Program-made: the position numbers and the translations under genes
The notes under the pieces: model-generated
Databases searched by the model: none
Seen by the model: only the letters and a program-made list of their open reading frames with translations
What the model was told of the DNA's origin: nothing
Assembly (NCBI GenBank): GCA_900542035.1
Contig: UQMJ01000008.1
Location: 34,558-98,557, forward strand
From: an uncultured Clostridium sp.
GTDB lineage: Bacteria > Bacillota > Clostridia > Lachnospirales > Lachnospiraceae
Length of the DNA: 64,000 nt
Direction of reading: 5' to 3'
Shown: piece by piece, positions 35,388 through 43,772 of the stretch
Position numbering within the stretch: position 1 is the stretch's first letter
Layout: the number at the start of each line of letters is the position of its first letter

Positions 35388-36794
35388 ATGGCAAAAGCGA
35401 AAACAACTGTATTTTTCTGCAAGGAATGCGGATATGAATCTGCTAAATGGATGGGACAGTGTCCCGCCTGCAGAGAATGGAATACATTCGTAGAAGCGCC
35501 AGCCGAAAAGAAGGAGCCGCGGGGCCTTGGCCTTGCGGCTTCCCGTAATTTAGGAGGGCCTTACAGCCAGCAGGGAAAGGCTGGGGAAAGCGGTATCCGC
35601 CCTTCGCTGCTGTCGGAGATTTCCGTAGAGGAAAAAGACCGGATTTCTACTGGATTTCCGGAACTGGACCGAGTGCTGGGAGATGGAATCGTAGCCGGTT
35701 CCCTGGTGTTGGTAGGAGGAGATCCTGGAATTGGAAAGTCCACCCTTCTTTTGCAGGTGTGCCGCAATCTGGCGGGAAATGGCAGAAGGGTTCTGTATAT
35801 TTCAGGGGAAGAATCCTTAAAACAGATTAAATTGAGAGCAAACCGGATTGGGCCGGTAACCGGAGAGCTTCGGTTTCTGTGCGAGACCAATCTGGAGCAG
35901 ATTGAAGGCGTTATCAGCAGGGAAAAGCCGGAAATCGTGATCATTGATTCCATTCAGACTATGTTTCGGGAAGAAGTGGCGTCTGCGCCAGGAAGCGTCA
36001 GTCAGGTACGGGAATCGACCGGCTTGCTGATGCAGATTGCAAAAGGCCTTGGGATTGCAGTTTTTATCGTGGGCCATGTGACGAAAGAAGGCGTAGTGGC
36101 AGGACCGAGGGTGCTGGAACATATGGTAGATACGGTTCTGTATTTTGAAGGAGACCGTCATGCTTCCTATCGGATTCTCAGAGGAGTAAAAAACCGTTTC
36201 GGCTCGACCAACGAGATTGGCGTATTTGAAATGCAGGAAACAGGACTGGCGGAAGTGGAAAATCCATCGGAATATATGCTTTCCGGACGGCCCCAGGATG
36301 CGTCTGGAGCAGTTGTGGCCTGCCTGATAGAAGGAACCAGGCCGATTCTTCTGGAAGTCCAGGCTCTGGTTACGGAAACCAGCTTTGGAATGCCCAGAAG
36401 GACGGCGGCGGGAACGGATTACAACAGGGTCAATCTGCTGATGGCGGTTCTGGAAAAACGCTGTCACTACGATATGGCCAGATTTGACGCATACGTCAAT
36501 ATTGCCGGCGGTATGAAAATGAATGAACCGGCGCTGGATCTTGCCATTGTGATGGCCTTGATTTCCAGCTATAAAGACCGTCCTGTGGACCCAGGAGTGA
36601 TTTTGTTTGGCGAGGTAGGATTGTCTGGAGAGGTTCGGGCCGTATCCATGGCGGAGCAGAGGGTGGCAGAAGCGGTCAAACTGGGATTTACTACCTGTAT
36701 TCTGCCGGAGATTTGTCTGGAAAAGATGAAGCCGACAGACAAAATCCGTCTTATCGGCGTCCGGAATATTAAAGAAGCGATTGCGCTGCTGTAA
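35388..36794 (+). CDS. radA: RadA/Sms, DNA branch-migration ATPase
   Basis: A 468-residue recombination protein. The N-terminal zinc finger is CKECGYESAKWMGQCPAC, followed by a RecA-like ATPase with Walker A GGDPGIGKSTLLLQ at about residue 110, the RadA motif KNRFGSTNEIGVFEM near residue 268, and a C-terminal Lon-protease-like domain (NVNIAGG replaced here by VNIAGGMKMNEPALDLAI). It processes recombination intermediates. It ends 38 bases before a strong terminator. Confidence 0.96.
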   Translation: MAKAKTTVFFCKECGYESAKWMGQCPACREWNTFVEAPAEKKEPRGLGLAASRNLGGPYSQQGKAGESGIRPSLLSEISVEEKDRISTGFPELDRVLGDGIVAGSLVLVGGDPGIGKSTLLLQVCRNLAGNGRRVLYISGEESLKQIKLRANRIGPVTGELRFLCETNLEQIEGVISREKPEIVIIDSIQTMFREEVASAPGSVSQVRESTGLLMQIAKGLGIAVFIVGHVTKEGVVAGPRVLEHMVDTVLYFEGDRHASYRILRGVKNRFGSTNEIGVFEMQETGLAEVENPSEYMLSGRPQDASGAVVACLIEGTRPILLEVQALVTETSFGMPRRTAAGTDYNRVNLLMAVLEKRCHYDMARFDAYVNIAGGMKMNEPALDLAIVMALISSYKDRPVDPGVILFGEVGLSGEVRAVSMAEQRVAEAVKLGFTTCILPEICLEKMKPTDKIRLIGVRNIKEAIALL

Positions 36795-36832
36795 GTGTTT
36801 TTTTATTAAAATATAAATGGAGGGATAATGAA

Positions 36833-36867
36833 AAAACTCCGAAGCAGCGACACTTCGGAGTTTTCCC
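36833..36867. terminator. bidirectional terminator between radA and tRNA-Trp
   Basis: AAAACTCCGAAG (36833-36844) and CTTCGGAGTTTT (36853-36864) form a perfect 12-bp stem with A-rich and T-rich sides, so it can end transcription of radA on the plus strand and of the tRNA on the minus strand. Confidence 0.85.
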
Positions 36868-36907
36868 TCACACTTTTTCACACTTATAATTTCTTCCCAA
36901 AGGAAAC

Positions 36908-36977
36908 AGGGGAAGAGGGGCTCGAACCCCCATCTACGGTTTTGGAGACCGCTGCTCTACCATTGAACTATTCCCCT
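36908..36977 (-). tRNA. trnW: tRNA-Trp (anticodon CCA)
   Basis: On the minus strand the cloverleaf is complete: acceptor AGGGGAA/TTCCCCT, D arm GTTC-GAGC, anticodon stem GCGGT/ACCGT with loop CTCCAAA (anticodon CCA), a four-base variable loop and T arm with TTCGAGC. The length is 70 bases, and the 3' CCA is not encoded. Confidence 0.93.
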
Positions 36978-37015
36978 TTGTGTTTTGCATCTGGCTGTTT
37001 GCCTCGTGCTCCATT

Positions 37016-37044
37016 ATAATAGCACAATCATCTGCAGCTGTCAA
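37016..37044 (-). promoter_or_regulatory. promoter of tRNA-Trp
   Basis: On the minus strand TTGACA (37044-37039) and TATTAT (37021-37016) are 17 bases apart, about 39 bases upstream of the mature tRNA. Confidence 0.65.
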
Positions 37045-37177
37045 TGAGTATTTTTCAAGTTTTTTAAAAAATTTGAAAAATTATGAGGAAACAGAGGATT
37101 TTTTGAAATAAGTGTGAAAAATATACAAATAATAAGCTTGTATACAAATTAAAATATACAAATTATCTAATTGACGG

Positions 37178-37206
37178 TTGAAAAGCGGGAAGTCCTTTGC
37201 TATAAT
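37178..37206 (+). promoter_or_regulatory. promoter of the phosphofructokinase gene
   Basis: TTGAAA (37178-37183), 17 bases, TATAAT (37201-37206) with a TGC extension. Confidence 0.7.
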
Positions 37207-37240
37207 TGAAAGAAAGCGTGAGAACAGGGGGATGTTTACT

Positions 37241-38482
37241 ATGGCGTTAAAGAAGAGAAACATTATTGTAGGACAGTCAGGAGGACCTACATCTGTCATT
37301 AATTCCAGTCTGGCAGGCGTTTATAAAACTGCCAAAGAGAGAGGATTTCACAAAGTATATGGAATGCTTCATGGGATCCAGGGCCTGTTAGACGAGCAGT
37401 ATGTAGATTTATCAACCCAGATTCATTCCGACATGGACATTGAACTGTTAAAGAGAACGCCGTCTGCATTTTTAGGCTCCTGCCGTTACAAACTGCCGGA
37501 GATCCATACCAATCCAGAGGTCTACGAAAAGATCTTCGGAATTCTGGATAAGCTGCAGATTGAGGTGTTTATCTATATTGGCGGCAATGACTCTATGGAT
37601 ACCATTAAAAAGCTGTCCGACTATGCCATTGTAAAAGGACACAGCCAGAAGTTTCTGGGAGTTCCTAAAACCATTGACAACGATCTGGCATTGACGGATC
37701 ACACGCCTGGATTTGGCAGCGCGGCCAAATATATCGGAGCTTCCACAAAAGAAATTATTCGGGATGCTCTGGGCCTTACTTATAATAAAAGCATGATTAC
37801 CATTATCGAAGTTATGGGACGGAATGCAGGATGGCTGACCGGAGCGACCGCCCTGGCAAAGACAGAAGAGTGCGAAGGGCCGGATTTGATTTATCTTCCG
37901 GAGCTGCCGTTTGATTTGGAAAAATGCTTAAAGAAAGTAAAAGAACTGCTGAAAAAGAAAAATTCGATTGTAATTGCAGTATCAGAAGGTATCAAACTGG
38001 CAGATGGGCGCTATGTCTGCGAATTGTCCGGCGGCGGAGAATATGTGGACGCTTTTGGACACAAGCAGCTTCAGGGAACGGCGGCATACCTGGCCGGATT
38101 TATGGGAGCCGAGATTGGCTGCAAGACCAGAAGCGTGGAGTTTTCCACCCTTCAGAGAAGCGCGTCCCATATGGCGTCCAGAGTGGATGTCAATGAGGCA
38201 TTTATGGTAGGCGGCGCGGCAGTTAAGGCGGCAGATGAAGGCGATACCGGCAAGATGGTAGTCATTGACCGGATTTCAGACGATCCGTATATGAGCGCGG
38301 CAGGTATCTACGATGTTCACCGTATTGCAAACAATGAAAAACTGGTCCCTAGAAACTGGATTAATAAAGAAGGAAATTATGTAACGGAAGAATTCTTAAA
38401 CTACATTGAACCGCTGATTCAGGGCGATTATCAGCCGTTTATGGTCAATGGACTTCCGCAGCATCTGGTGCTGAAACGGTAA
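37241..38482 (+). CDS. 6-phosphofructokinase, probably pyrophosphate-type
   Basis: A 413-residue glycolytic enzyme, fructose-6-phosphate to fructose-1,6-bisphosphate. ATG 37241 is chosen because AGGGGG lies nine bases upstream; ATG 37232 is too close. Visible motifs: GQSGGPTSVINSS (phosphate-donor site), IGGNDSMDT (the GGND form fits PPi-dependent enzymes, where ATP types have GGDG), PKTIDNDLALTDHTPGFG (catalytic Asp), and EVMGRNAGWL. Donor preference is inferred from motif only. Single gene with its own terminator. Confidence 0.88.
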   Translation: MALKKRNIIVGQSGGPTSVINSSLAGVYKTAKERGFHKVYGMLHGIQGLLDEQYVDLSTQIHSDMDIELLKRTPSAFLGSCRYKLPEIHTNPEVYEKIFGILDKLQIEVFIYIGGNDSMDTIKKLSDYAIVKGHSQKFLGVPKTIDNDLALTDHTPGFGSAAKYIGASTKEIIRDALGLTYNKSMITIIEVMGRNAGWLTGATALAKTEECEGPDLIYLPELPFDLEKCLKKVKELLKKKNSIVIAVSEGIKLADGRYVCELSGGGEYVDAFGHKQLQGTAAYLAGFMGAEIGCKTRSVEFSTLQRSASHMASRVDVNEAFMVGGAAVKAADEGDTGKMVVIDRISDDPYMSAAGIYDVHRIANNEKLVPRNWINKEGNYVTEEFLNYIEPLIQGDYQPFMVNGLPQHLVLKR

Positions 38483-38512
38483 TTTTTCACGGAAAATTTT
38501 GGTATAAATGTA

Positions 38513-38574
38513 AAAAAATCGGCGTCCCTTTCGTGTAAAATCAATAAAATAAAGGGAGAGCCGATTTTTTTGTC
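38513..38574 (+). terminator. rho-independent terminator of the phosphofructokinase gene
   Basis: AATCGGCGTCCCTTT pairs with AAAGGGAGAGCCGATT, followed by TTTTTT. It lies about 30 bases after the stop. Confidence 0.8.
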
Positions 38575-38675
38575 GAAAAATGTGTGGCTATTTTGCGGGA
38601 AAAGGCGAAACAAGGATTATGGAAACTAGAGAAAGCGCATAAAATGTAAGAGTTTACAATTATATAACAGAAAGT

Positions 38676-38704
38676 TTGACAAGATTTGACATTCGTGATA
38701 TATA
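38676..38704 (+). promoter_or_regulatory. putative promoter of the HPr-like gene
   Basis: TTGACA (38676-38681), 17 bases, TATATA (38699-38704). A second TTGACA at 38686-38691 is too near the -10 region to use with it. Confidence 0.5.
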
Positions 38705-38758
38705 TATTGCAACACAAATCACTTTTAATTTTTTATGGTTATCAAAGGAGTTGTTTTT

Positions 38759-38998
38759 ATGAAACAGAGAAAAATCATGCTTCCTTCTATTTCCGCTGCA
38801 AAGGAATTTGTAAAAGAAGCAGGAAAATGTGATTTTGACATTGATGTATTTTATAACAGAGTGATTATTGATGCAAAATCATTATTAGGCGTTTTAAGTT
38901 TGGATTTGACCAGAGTGCTGACAGTAGAGTATAACGGCGAAAACGAGGAATTCGAAGAGCTGTTAGACGAATTAGAAAAGAACATTGCAGTTGCATAA
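38759..38998 (+). CDS. HPr-family protein lacking the phosphorylated histidine
   Basis: A 79-residue protein with the HPr fold pattern: DAKSLLGVLSLDL in the middle corresponds to the conserved AKSIMGVMSL. The usual active-site stretch GLHARPA is missing and replaced by MLPSISAAKEFV, so there is no His15 to accept phosphate. AAAGGAG precedes ATG 38759. It may be a regulator or decoy of the PTS rather than a phosphocarrier. It has its own promoter and terminator. Confidence 0.82.
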   Translation: MKQRKIMLPSISAAKEFVKEAGKCDFDIDVFYNRVIIDAKSLLGVLSLDLTRVLTVEYNGENEEFEELLDELEKNIAVA

Positions 38999-39020
38999 GA
39001 AAAACGGTAATGAAATGAAA

Positions 39021-39048
39021 AGCAGATTCTATGGAGTCTGCTTTTTTC
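39021..39048 (+). terminator. terminator of the HPr-like gene
   Basis: AGCAGATT and AGTCTGCT pair (one GU), loop CTATGG, then TTTTTT. Confidence 0.8.
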
Positions 39049-39107
39049 TTTTCAGAATCAGGGAATCTGTGGTAGAATGAGAGACAAGAGAAAGGGGACA
39101 GTCTGAT

Positions 39108-41495
39108 ATGAGCCAGGATTCTAACACAGTGATCCGGATTTCTGTCCGGAACCTGGTAGAATTTGTCCTGCGTTCCGGAGATTTGGACAACCGGAAGACT
39201 GCAGGATCGCAAAAAGAAGCCATGCAGGCAGGAAGCCGTCTGCACCGCAAGATTCAAAAAAGAATGGGAGCCGGATACCAGGCGGAAGTACCGTTAAAGC
39301 ATCAGATTCAGGAGGATGGTTTCCGCATCCAGGTAGAAGGACGGGCAGACGGGATTCTGATAGAACCTTCCGGAGTGACCATTGACGAGATTAAGTGTAT
39401 GTATATGGATGTAAACCGGCTGGAAGAAGCCGTTCCGGTGCATATGGCCCAGGCAGCCTGCTACGGTTATCTGTACGGTCTGAAACACCGTCTTTCTTCT
39501 ATATGGATACAGATTACTTACTGCAATATTGAAACCGAGGAAATCCGCCGGTTCCGGAAAGAATGGTCCTGGGAAGAATTAAGCCAATGGTTTTCCGGTT
39601 TGATCCATGAATATGTCAAATGGGCCGAATATCTGTACCACAATGCAGTCCGCAGGACAGAATCCATAAAAGATCTGGAATTTCCTTACCCTTACCGGAA
39701 AGGGCAGAAGGAGTTGGCGGTTTCTGTTTATAAAAGCATTGCCCAGGGGAGAAATCTGTTTATCCAGGCACCGACCGGAATAGGAAAGACCTTATCCTGC
39801 GTTTATCCGGCTTTAAAAGCCATGGGGGAAGAAAAGGCTGACAAGATTTTTTATCTGACGGCAAAAACCATTACCAGGACGGTAGCGGAGGAAACCTTTC
39901 AGATCCTGCGGGAAAAGGGGCTGTATTTAAAAAGTGTGACCATTACAGCCAAAGAAAAGCTCTGTTTCCAGGAAAAAACAGAGTGCAATCCAGACGCCTG
40001 TCCCTATGCAAAAGGCCATTATGATCGGGTAAATGACGCGGTATTTGACATTATTCATCAGGAGTTTGGAATAACCAGGGAGATCGTTCTTCAATATGCA
40101 AAGCAGTATCGGGTCTGCCCGTTTGAGTTCTGTCTGGACATTACCAACTGGACAGATGCCATTATCTGCGACTATAACTATGTGTTTGATCCGGACGTAA
40201 AGCTGAAACGGTATTTTGCAGAAGGAAACGCAACGGGCAGATATCTGTTTTTGGCAGACGAGGCTCATAACCTGGTAGGGCGGGCCAGAGAGATGTACAG
40301 CGCAGCCTTGAAAAAGGAAGACGTCCTTCTGGTTAAGCGGATGTTCCATAACCGTTCGGAAAAGATAAAAAAGCTGCTGGATGCCTGCAATCGGGCGCTG
40401 CTGGCGTTGAAACGGGAATGTACCAGGTACGAAATCCTTCCCGACGTAGATTTTCTGATGCTGCATATCCGTCCTTTATTTGAAGAACTGGAGAAATATT
40501 TAGACGATCATCCGGAATTTGAAGATCGGGATTTGGTGTTGGACTTTTATTTTAATCTGAGGGCTTTTTTATATGTCCAGGATCGCCTGGATGATCATTA
40601 CCGGATTTATACGGAATTGCTGCCCTCCGGAGAGTTTCTGCTTCGCCTGTTCTGCGTCAATCCGGCGAAAAATTTAAAAGAATGTATGGCCCAGGCAGTC
40701 AGCACCATATTTTTTTCTGCAACCCTTCTTCCGGTTCCATATTATAAAGAGCTGCTGTCGGGAGATAAGGAAGAATACGCAGTTTATGCCGATTCCCCGT
40801 TCCCAGGCAGCCATAAGCTCCTTTTAGTGGCCACAGAGGTCAGCAGCCGCTACAGTCGGAGAAACCAGAGGGAGTATGAAAAGACTTCGGATTATATAGA
40901 AGCTATTGTCAATGGAAGACAGGGAAATTACCTGGTATTTTGTCCGTCTTATCAGTATATGAAAAAGATAGAGGATATTTTGCGGGCCCGTTGGGAAAAG
41001 GATCTGGAGGAGGAAGCTAAGAGCAGGCAGAGGACAAAACTTCTGGTTCAGTCTCCTAATATGACGGAACAGGAAAAGGAAGAATTTCTGACGGAGTTTG
41101 ACCAATCAGGGAGAAGCCTGGCAGCGCTTTGCGTCATGGGAGGAGCGTTTTCGGAAGGAATTGATCTGCGGGGAGAACGATTAATCGGCGTGGTAATTAT
41201 TGGCACCGGACTCCCGATGGTTTGCACAGAGCAGGAGATTTTGAAAGGGTATTTTGACGAAAAAGAAGAAAAGGGATTTGATTACGCCTACCAATATCCA
41301 GGGATGAATAAGGTTATGCAGGCGGCGGGACGGCTGATCCGTACCATGGAAGACAGAGGCGTGATTGCCCTGTTGGACGATCGGTTTTTGCAGGCGGATT
41401 ATCAGTCCCTGTTTCCAAGAGAATGGGACGAATATTATCCGGTAAGCAGAAATCAGGTAAACCAGGTGTTAGAGCGGTTCTGGAAGGAAGTATGA
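39108..41495 (+). CDS. fused PD-(D/E)XK nuclease and XPD/DinG-type Fe-S helicase
   Basis: A 795-residue protein. Residues about 1-190 look like a Cas4/RecB-type nuclease: GRADGILIEPSGVTIDEIKC carries the Asp and Glu-x-Lys of the active site at about 79-95. The rest is a superfamily 2 helicase: APTGIGKT at about 221-228, four Cys in the XPD-type Fe-S position (LCFQEKTEC, ACPYAKG, VCPFEFC), the DEAH box at about 384-387 and QAAGRLIRTMEDRG (motif VI). It probably unwinds damaged or replicating DNA and cuts it. GAAAGGGGA lies before the start. It stands alone and faces the LysR gene. Confidence 0.87.
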   Translation: MSQDSNTVIRISVRNLVEFVLRSGDLDNRKTAGSQKEAMQAGSRLHRKIQKRMGAGYQAEVPLKHQIQEDGFRIQVEGRADGILIEPSGVTIDEIKCMYMDVNRLEEAVPVHMAQAACYGYLYGLKHRLSSIWIQITYCNIETEEIRRFRKEWSWEELSQWFSGLIHEYVKWAEYLYHNAVRRTESIKDLEFPYPYRKGQKELAVSVYKSIAQGRNLFIQAPTGIGKTLSCVYPALKAMGEEKADKIFYLTAKTITRTVAEETFQILREKGLYLKSVTITAKEKLCFQEKTECNPDACPYAKGHYDRVNDAVFDIIHQEFGITREIVLQYAKQYRVCPFEFCLDITNWTDAIICDYNYVFDPDVKLKRYFAEGNATGRYLFLADEAHNLVGRAREMYSAALKKEDVLLVKRMFHNRSEKIKKLLDACNRALLALKRECTRYEILPDVDFLMLHIRPLFEELEKYLDDHPEFEDRDLVLDFYFNLRAFLYVQDRLDDHYRIYTELLPSGEFLLRLFCVNPAKNLKECMAQAVSTIFFSATLLPVPYYKELLSGDKEEYAVYADSPFPGSHKLLLVATEVSSRYSRRNQREYEKTSDYIEAIVNGRQGNYLVFCPSYQYMKKIEDILRARWEKDLEEEAKSRQRTKLLVQSPNMTEQEKEEFLTEFDQSGRSLAALCVMGGAFSEGIDLRGERLIGVVIIGTGLPMVCTEQEILKGYFDEKEEKGFDYAYQYPGMNKVMQAAGRLIRTMEDRGVIALLDDRFLQADYQSLFPREWDEYYPVSRNQVNQVLERFWKEV

Positions 41496-41519
41496 TCAGG
41501 CAAAAGAAGGACTGCCTGA

Positions 41520-41557
41520 AAAAACAGAAAAAATCCAGGAAGAGACGTCTTCCTGGA
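41520..41557 (-). terminator. terminator of the LysR gene
   Basis: On the minus strand TCCAGGAAGA and TCTTCCTGGA form a perfect 10-bp stem (41534-41557) followed by TTTTTTCTGTTTTTT. Confidence 0.8.
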
Positions 41558-41578
41558 AAGGCTGGAATCTGTTCCAAT

Positions 41579-42454
41579 TTACAGCATACCGATAAATTGT
41601 TTGGATGCCTGGGAAATCGGCAGATTTTCGTTATACGCCACAACCAGCTGGCGGGAAGGAAGCTGTTCGCTGAGTTTTAAGACAAATAAATCCTGCTCGT
41701 TTTCCGGAATGCAAAAGTCCGGTACAAAGGCAATGCCCAGGCCGATGCGGGCCAGATCTAAAAGCAGATCGTTGCTGGTCAGTTCGATTTCCGGAACCAG
41801 ATCCAGCCGGCTTCTCTGGAACATCCGGTGTAAAAATTCGCTGGTAGTGCTTTTTCTTGTGAGCATGAGAATCGGGTAATTCTGCAGTTCTTTTAAGGTC
41901 AGCACTTTGTCTTCTAAAGGAAAGCTTTTCCGGTTGGCAATAAAGACATCCGAAAAGTCCTTGATGGGACGGATGTTCTGGGCGTTGGAAAGGCCGGAGT
42001 TGGGAAAATTGGTTACAATAAAATCTACCTGTCCGTTTTCTAACAGGCGGGCGCATTCAATGGAGGTCTGGTTGGTTACCTTGATATGGACATTGGGGTA
42101 CAATACATGGAATTTCTGCAGATAGGGTACCAGAAAATAGCGGCAGATGGTGTCGCTGGCCCCGATTCTTAACTGGCCGCCGTTTAAGGTGTTGGCTTCT
42201 AAGAGCTGGTTTTCCCCTTTCTGAATCAGGTTGATGGCCGGTTCAATATGTTTTAAGAGGATTTCTCCCTCCGGCGTCAGGGAAACCCGCTTGGTGCTGC
42301 GGATAAAAAGAGTCTGATTTAGTTTTTTTTCTAATACTTTAATGGACTGGCTGACTGCAGACTGGGATATAAACAGCTGCTTGGACGCCTCGGAAAAACT
42401 GAGGGTATTGGCAACATGGTAGAACACTTTATATAATTCGTAATTAATATCCAT
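41579..42454 (-). CDS. LysR-family transcriptional regulator
   Basis: A 291-residue regulator. The helix-turn-helix is FYHVANTLSFSEASKQLFISQSAVSQSIKVLEKKLNQ split around residues 10-46; the rest is a periplasmic-binding-like effector domain (LRIGASDTICRYFLVPYL; GIAFVPDFCI). AGGAGGA precedes the start on the minus strand. The target genes are not obvious: the divergently read neighbour is the sigma-like gene. The effector is unknown. Confidence 0.92.
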   Translation of the reverse strand: MDINYELYKVFYHVANTLSFSEASKQLFISQSAVSQSIKVLEKKLNQTLFIRSTKRVSLTPEGEILLKHIEPAINLIQKGENQLLEANTLNGGQLRIGASDTICRYFLVPYLQKFHVLYPNVHIKVTNQTSIECARLLENGQVDFIVTNFPNSGLSNAQNIRPIKDFSDVFIANRKSFPLEDKVLTLKELQNYPILMLTRKSTTSEFLHRMFQRSRLDLVPEIELTSNDLLLDLARIGLGIAFVPDFCIPENEQDLFVLKLSEQLPSRQLVVAYNENLPISQASKQFIGML

Positions 42455-42557
42455 TATTAGTCCTCCTTATAAATACAAGGTTATTTTAACACGCAGAAAT
42501 AGGATTGTAAAGAGGGGATTGTGGCAAAAAGAGGAATATGATAAAGTATATGTAACA

Positions 42558-42636
42558 GTTCTGCCTGAATCTTCATAGGGCGAACGCCAGCCGCTTCTTG
42601 TCCGCTGCAAGCGAGCAAGAAGATGCATGGCAGAAC
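42558..42636. ncRNA. small structured element upstream of the sigma-like gene
   Basis: GTTCTGCC (42558-42565) and GGCAGAAC (42629-42636) form a closing 8-bp stem around two hairpins: GGCGAACGCC (42579-42588), and CTTCTTG...CAAGAAG (42594-42600 with 42616-42622) with an inner CGC-TGCAA-GCG. It lies 38 bases before the start codon. It could be a 5' leader of that gene or a dispersed repeat; a search would decide. Confidence 0.45.
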
Positions 42637-42674
42637 GGTTCCAAAGTGTAAGAAAACATAAGGAGGTTTTTGGG

Positions 42675-43220
42675 ATGGACTATCGGGACGAAACCATTGA
42701 AAAAGAAGATTTTTACCAGATGTATCTGGATGATTTGTCAGAGATTACGCCTTGCACAGAGGCAGAACGGGAAGAATTGCTGGAAAAGCTGCTTCTGGGA
42801 GAGGAAGCAGCTAAGAAAAGATTGATTGAAGGCCATTTACAGGCGGTTCTTGAAATGGCGTCTGACTATATGGAAGGACCTCTTCCGGCAGGAGATTTGA
42901 TTCAGGAAGCCAATGTGGCGCTGATGCTGGCAGCAGACAGCTACGAGGGGGGCGACTTTTTAAGCCATTTAAGAGCCCAGGTAGAAGAAGCGTTAAAATT
43001 GGCTCTGGAGGAACAGAAGCGGGAAGAAGAAACCAGCGAAGAGATTACAGCCAGAGTCAATGTGCTTCAGGAAGTTTCCAAAGTAATGGCAAAAGAACTG
43101 GGAAGGGAAGCGACTGTAGAAGAACTGGCAGAAAAGATGAAAATGACTCCGGAGGAAATTAAGGACATTATGAAAATGACTCTGGATGCGATTTCTACGA
43201 TTGGGGGAGAAATCGAGTAG
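42675..43220 (+). CDS. truncated sigma-70-like protein
   Basis: A 181-residue protein. ATG 42675 has AGGAGG eight bases upstream. Residues about 20-80 look like sigma region 2 (GEEAAKKRLIEGHLQAVLEMASDYM...GDLIQEANVALM), and about 130-170 look like region 3 (KELGREATVEELAEKMKMTPEEI). The part that normally binds the -10 box (region 2.3-2.4) is replaced by acidic sequence and region 4 is absent, so ordinary promoter recognition is unlikely. It may act as a core-binding regulator. The next gene starts 19 bases after its stop. Confidence 0.78.
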   Translation: MDYRDETIEKEDFYQMYLDDLSEITPCTEAEREELLEKLLLGEEAAKKRLIEGHLQAVLEMASDYMEGPLPAGDLIQEANVALMLAADSYEGGDFLSHLRAQVEEALKLALEEQKREEETSEEITARVNVLQEVSKVMAKELGREATVEELAEKMKMTPEEIKDIMKMTLDAISTIGGEIE

Positions 43221-43239
43221 CGAGACAAGGAGGGGTTTT

Positions 43240-43662
43240 ATGAAGAGTATCAAAAGGGGAAGAGGCCCGTCGATGATGCAGGGAGCCGGAAGCATTTTTG
43301 CAGCAGTTTTTGGAGTCCTTTGGACGATTATGGCTGTCGGCATGGGAGCTCCTGCAATTTTTGCGCTGTTTGGAGTGTGCTTTATCGGGATTGCAGTGGT
43401 ACAGGCCGTCTACAATTTTAAAAATGCGTCCGGCGATAAGAGGTTTTCGGAGTTTGACATTGTAGACAGCAGGGAAGAAGGAGATCCCATGGATTCTTAT
43501 TTTAAGAAAGCAGATGGAAAAGAAGATAAGGCGGCGCCGGAGAATTCTGCGCTGGACGGTTCTGCTTCAGAAGCTTCTGAGGATGGATTCTGCCCTTACT
43601 GCGGGGAACCGGTAAAAGCAGACTATGCGTTCTGCAGAAAATGCGGGAAAAAGCTTTGCTAG
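43240..43662 (+). CDS. small membrane protein with a C-terminal zinc ribbon
   Basis: A 140-residue protein: two membrane helices (FAAVFGVLWTIMAVGMGA; FALFGVCFIGIAVVQAV), an acidic linker, and a zinc ribbon CPYCGEPVKADYAFCRKCG at the end. AAGGAGGGG is just upstream. I do not recognise the function; it probably shares the transcript of the sigma-like gene. Confidence 0.75.
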   Translation: MKSIKRGRGPSMMQGAGSIFAAVFGVLWTIMAVGMGAPAIFALFGVCFIGIAVVQAVYNFKNASGDKRFSEFDIVDSREEGDPMDSYFKKADGKEDKAAPENSALDGSASEASEDGFCPYCGEPVKADYAFCRKCGKKLC

Positions 43663-43709
43663 TGAAAACCTATTATCTATATTAATATGAAAAATAAGTT
43701 ATATTAATT

Positions 43710-43738
43710 TTACTTATTTGTAACTTCTGTGTTATGAT
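43710..43738 (+). promoter_or_regulatory. putative promoter of purL
   Basis: TTACTT (43710-43715), 17 bases, TATGAT (43733-43738). The leader to ATG 43773 is only about 30 bases, so no purine riboswitch is present. Confidence 0.5.
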
Positions 43739-43772
43739 ACAGTCAGGGTTAAAAGAATAAGGAGGATTACCA

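Noticed and set aside
35817..36881. 354-residue minus-strand open frame opposite radA
   Set aside because: It is antisense to conserved RadA motifs and its own product has no recognisable domain.
36828..37019. Open frame on the plus strand covering the tRNA-Trp region
   Set aside because: It runs through a terminator and an antisense tRNA, and the protein has no coherent pattern.
39108..41495. Cas4-like nuclease as a sign of a CRISPR system
   Set aside because: No repeat-spacer array and no other cas gene were found anywhere in the window.
42947..42952. G6 runs in GC-richer genes (also 51826-51831, 59275-59280, 61014-61019 and others) as phase-variable tracts
   Set aside because: They are short, in GC-rich coding sequence, and all these genes are in frame.
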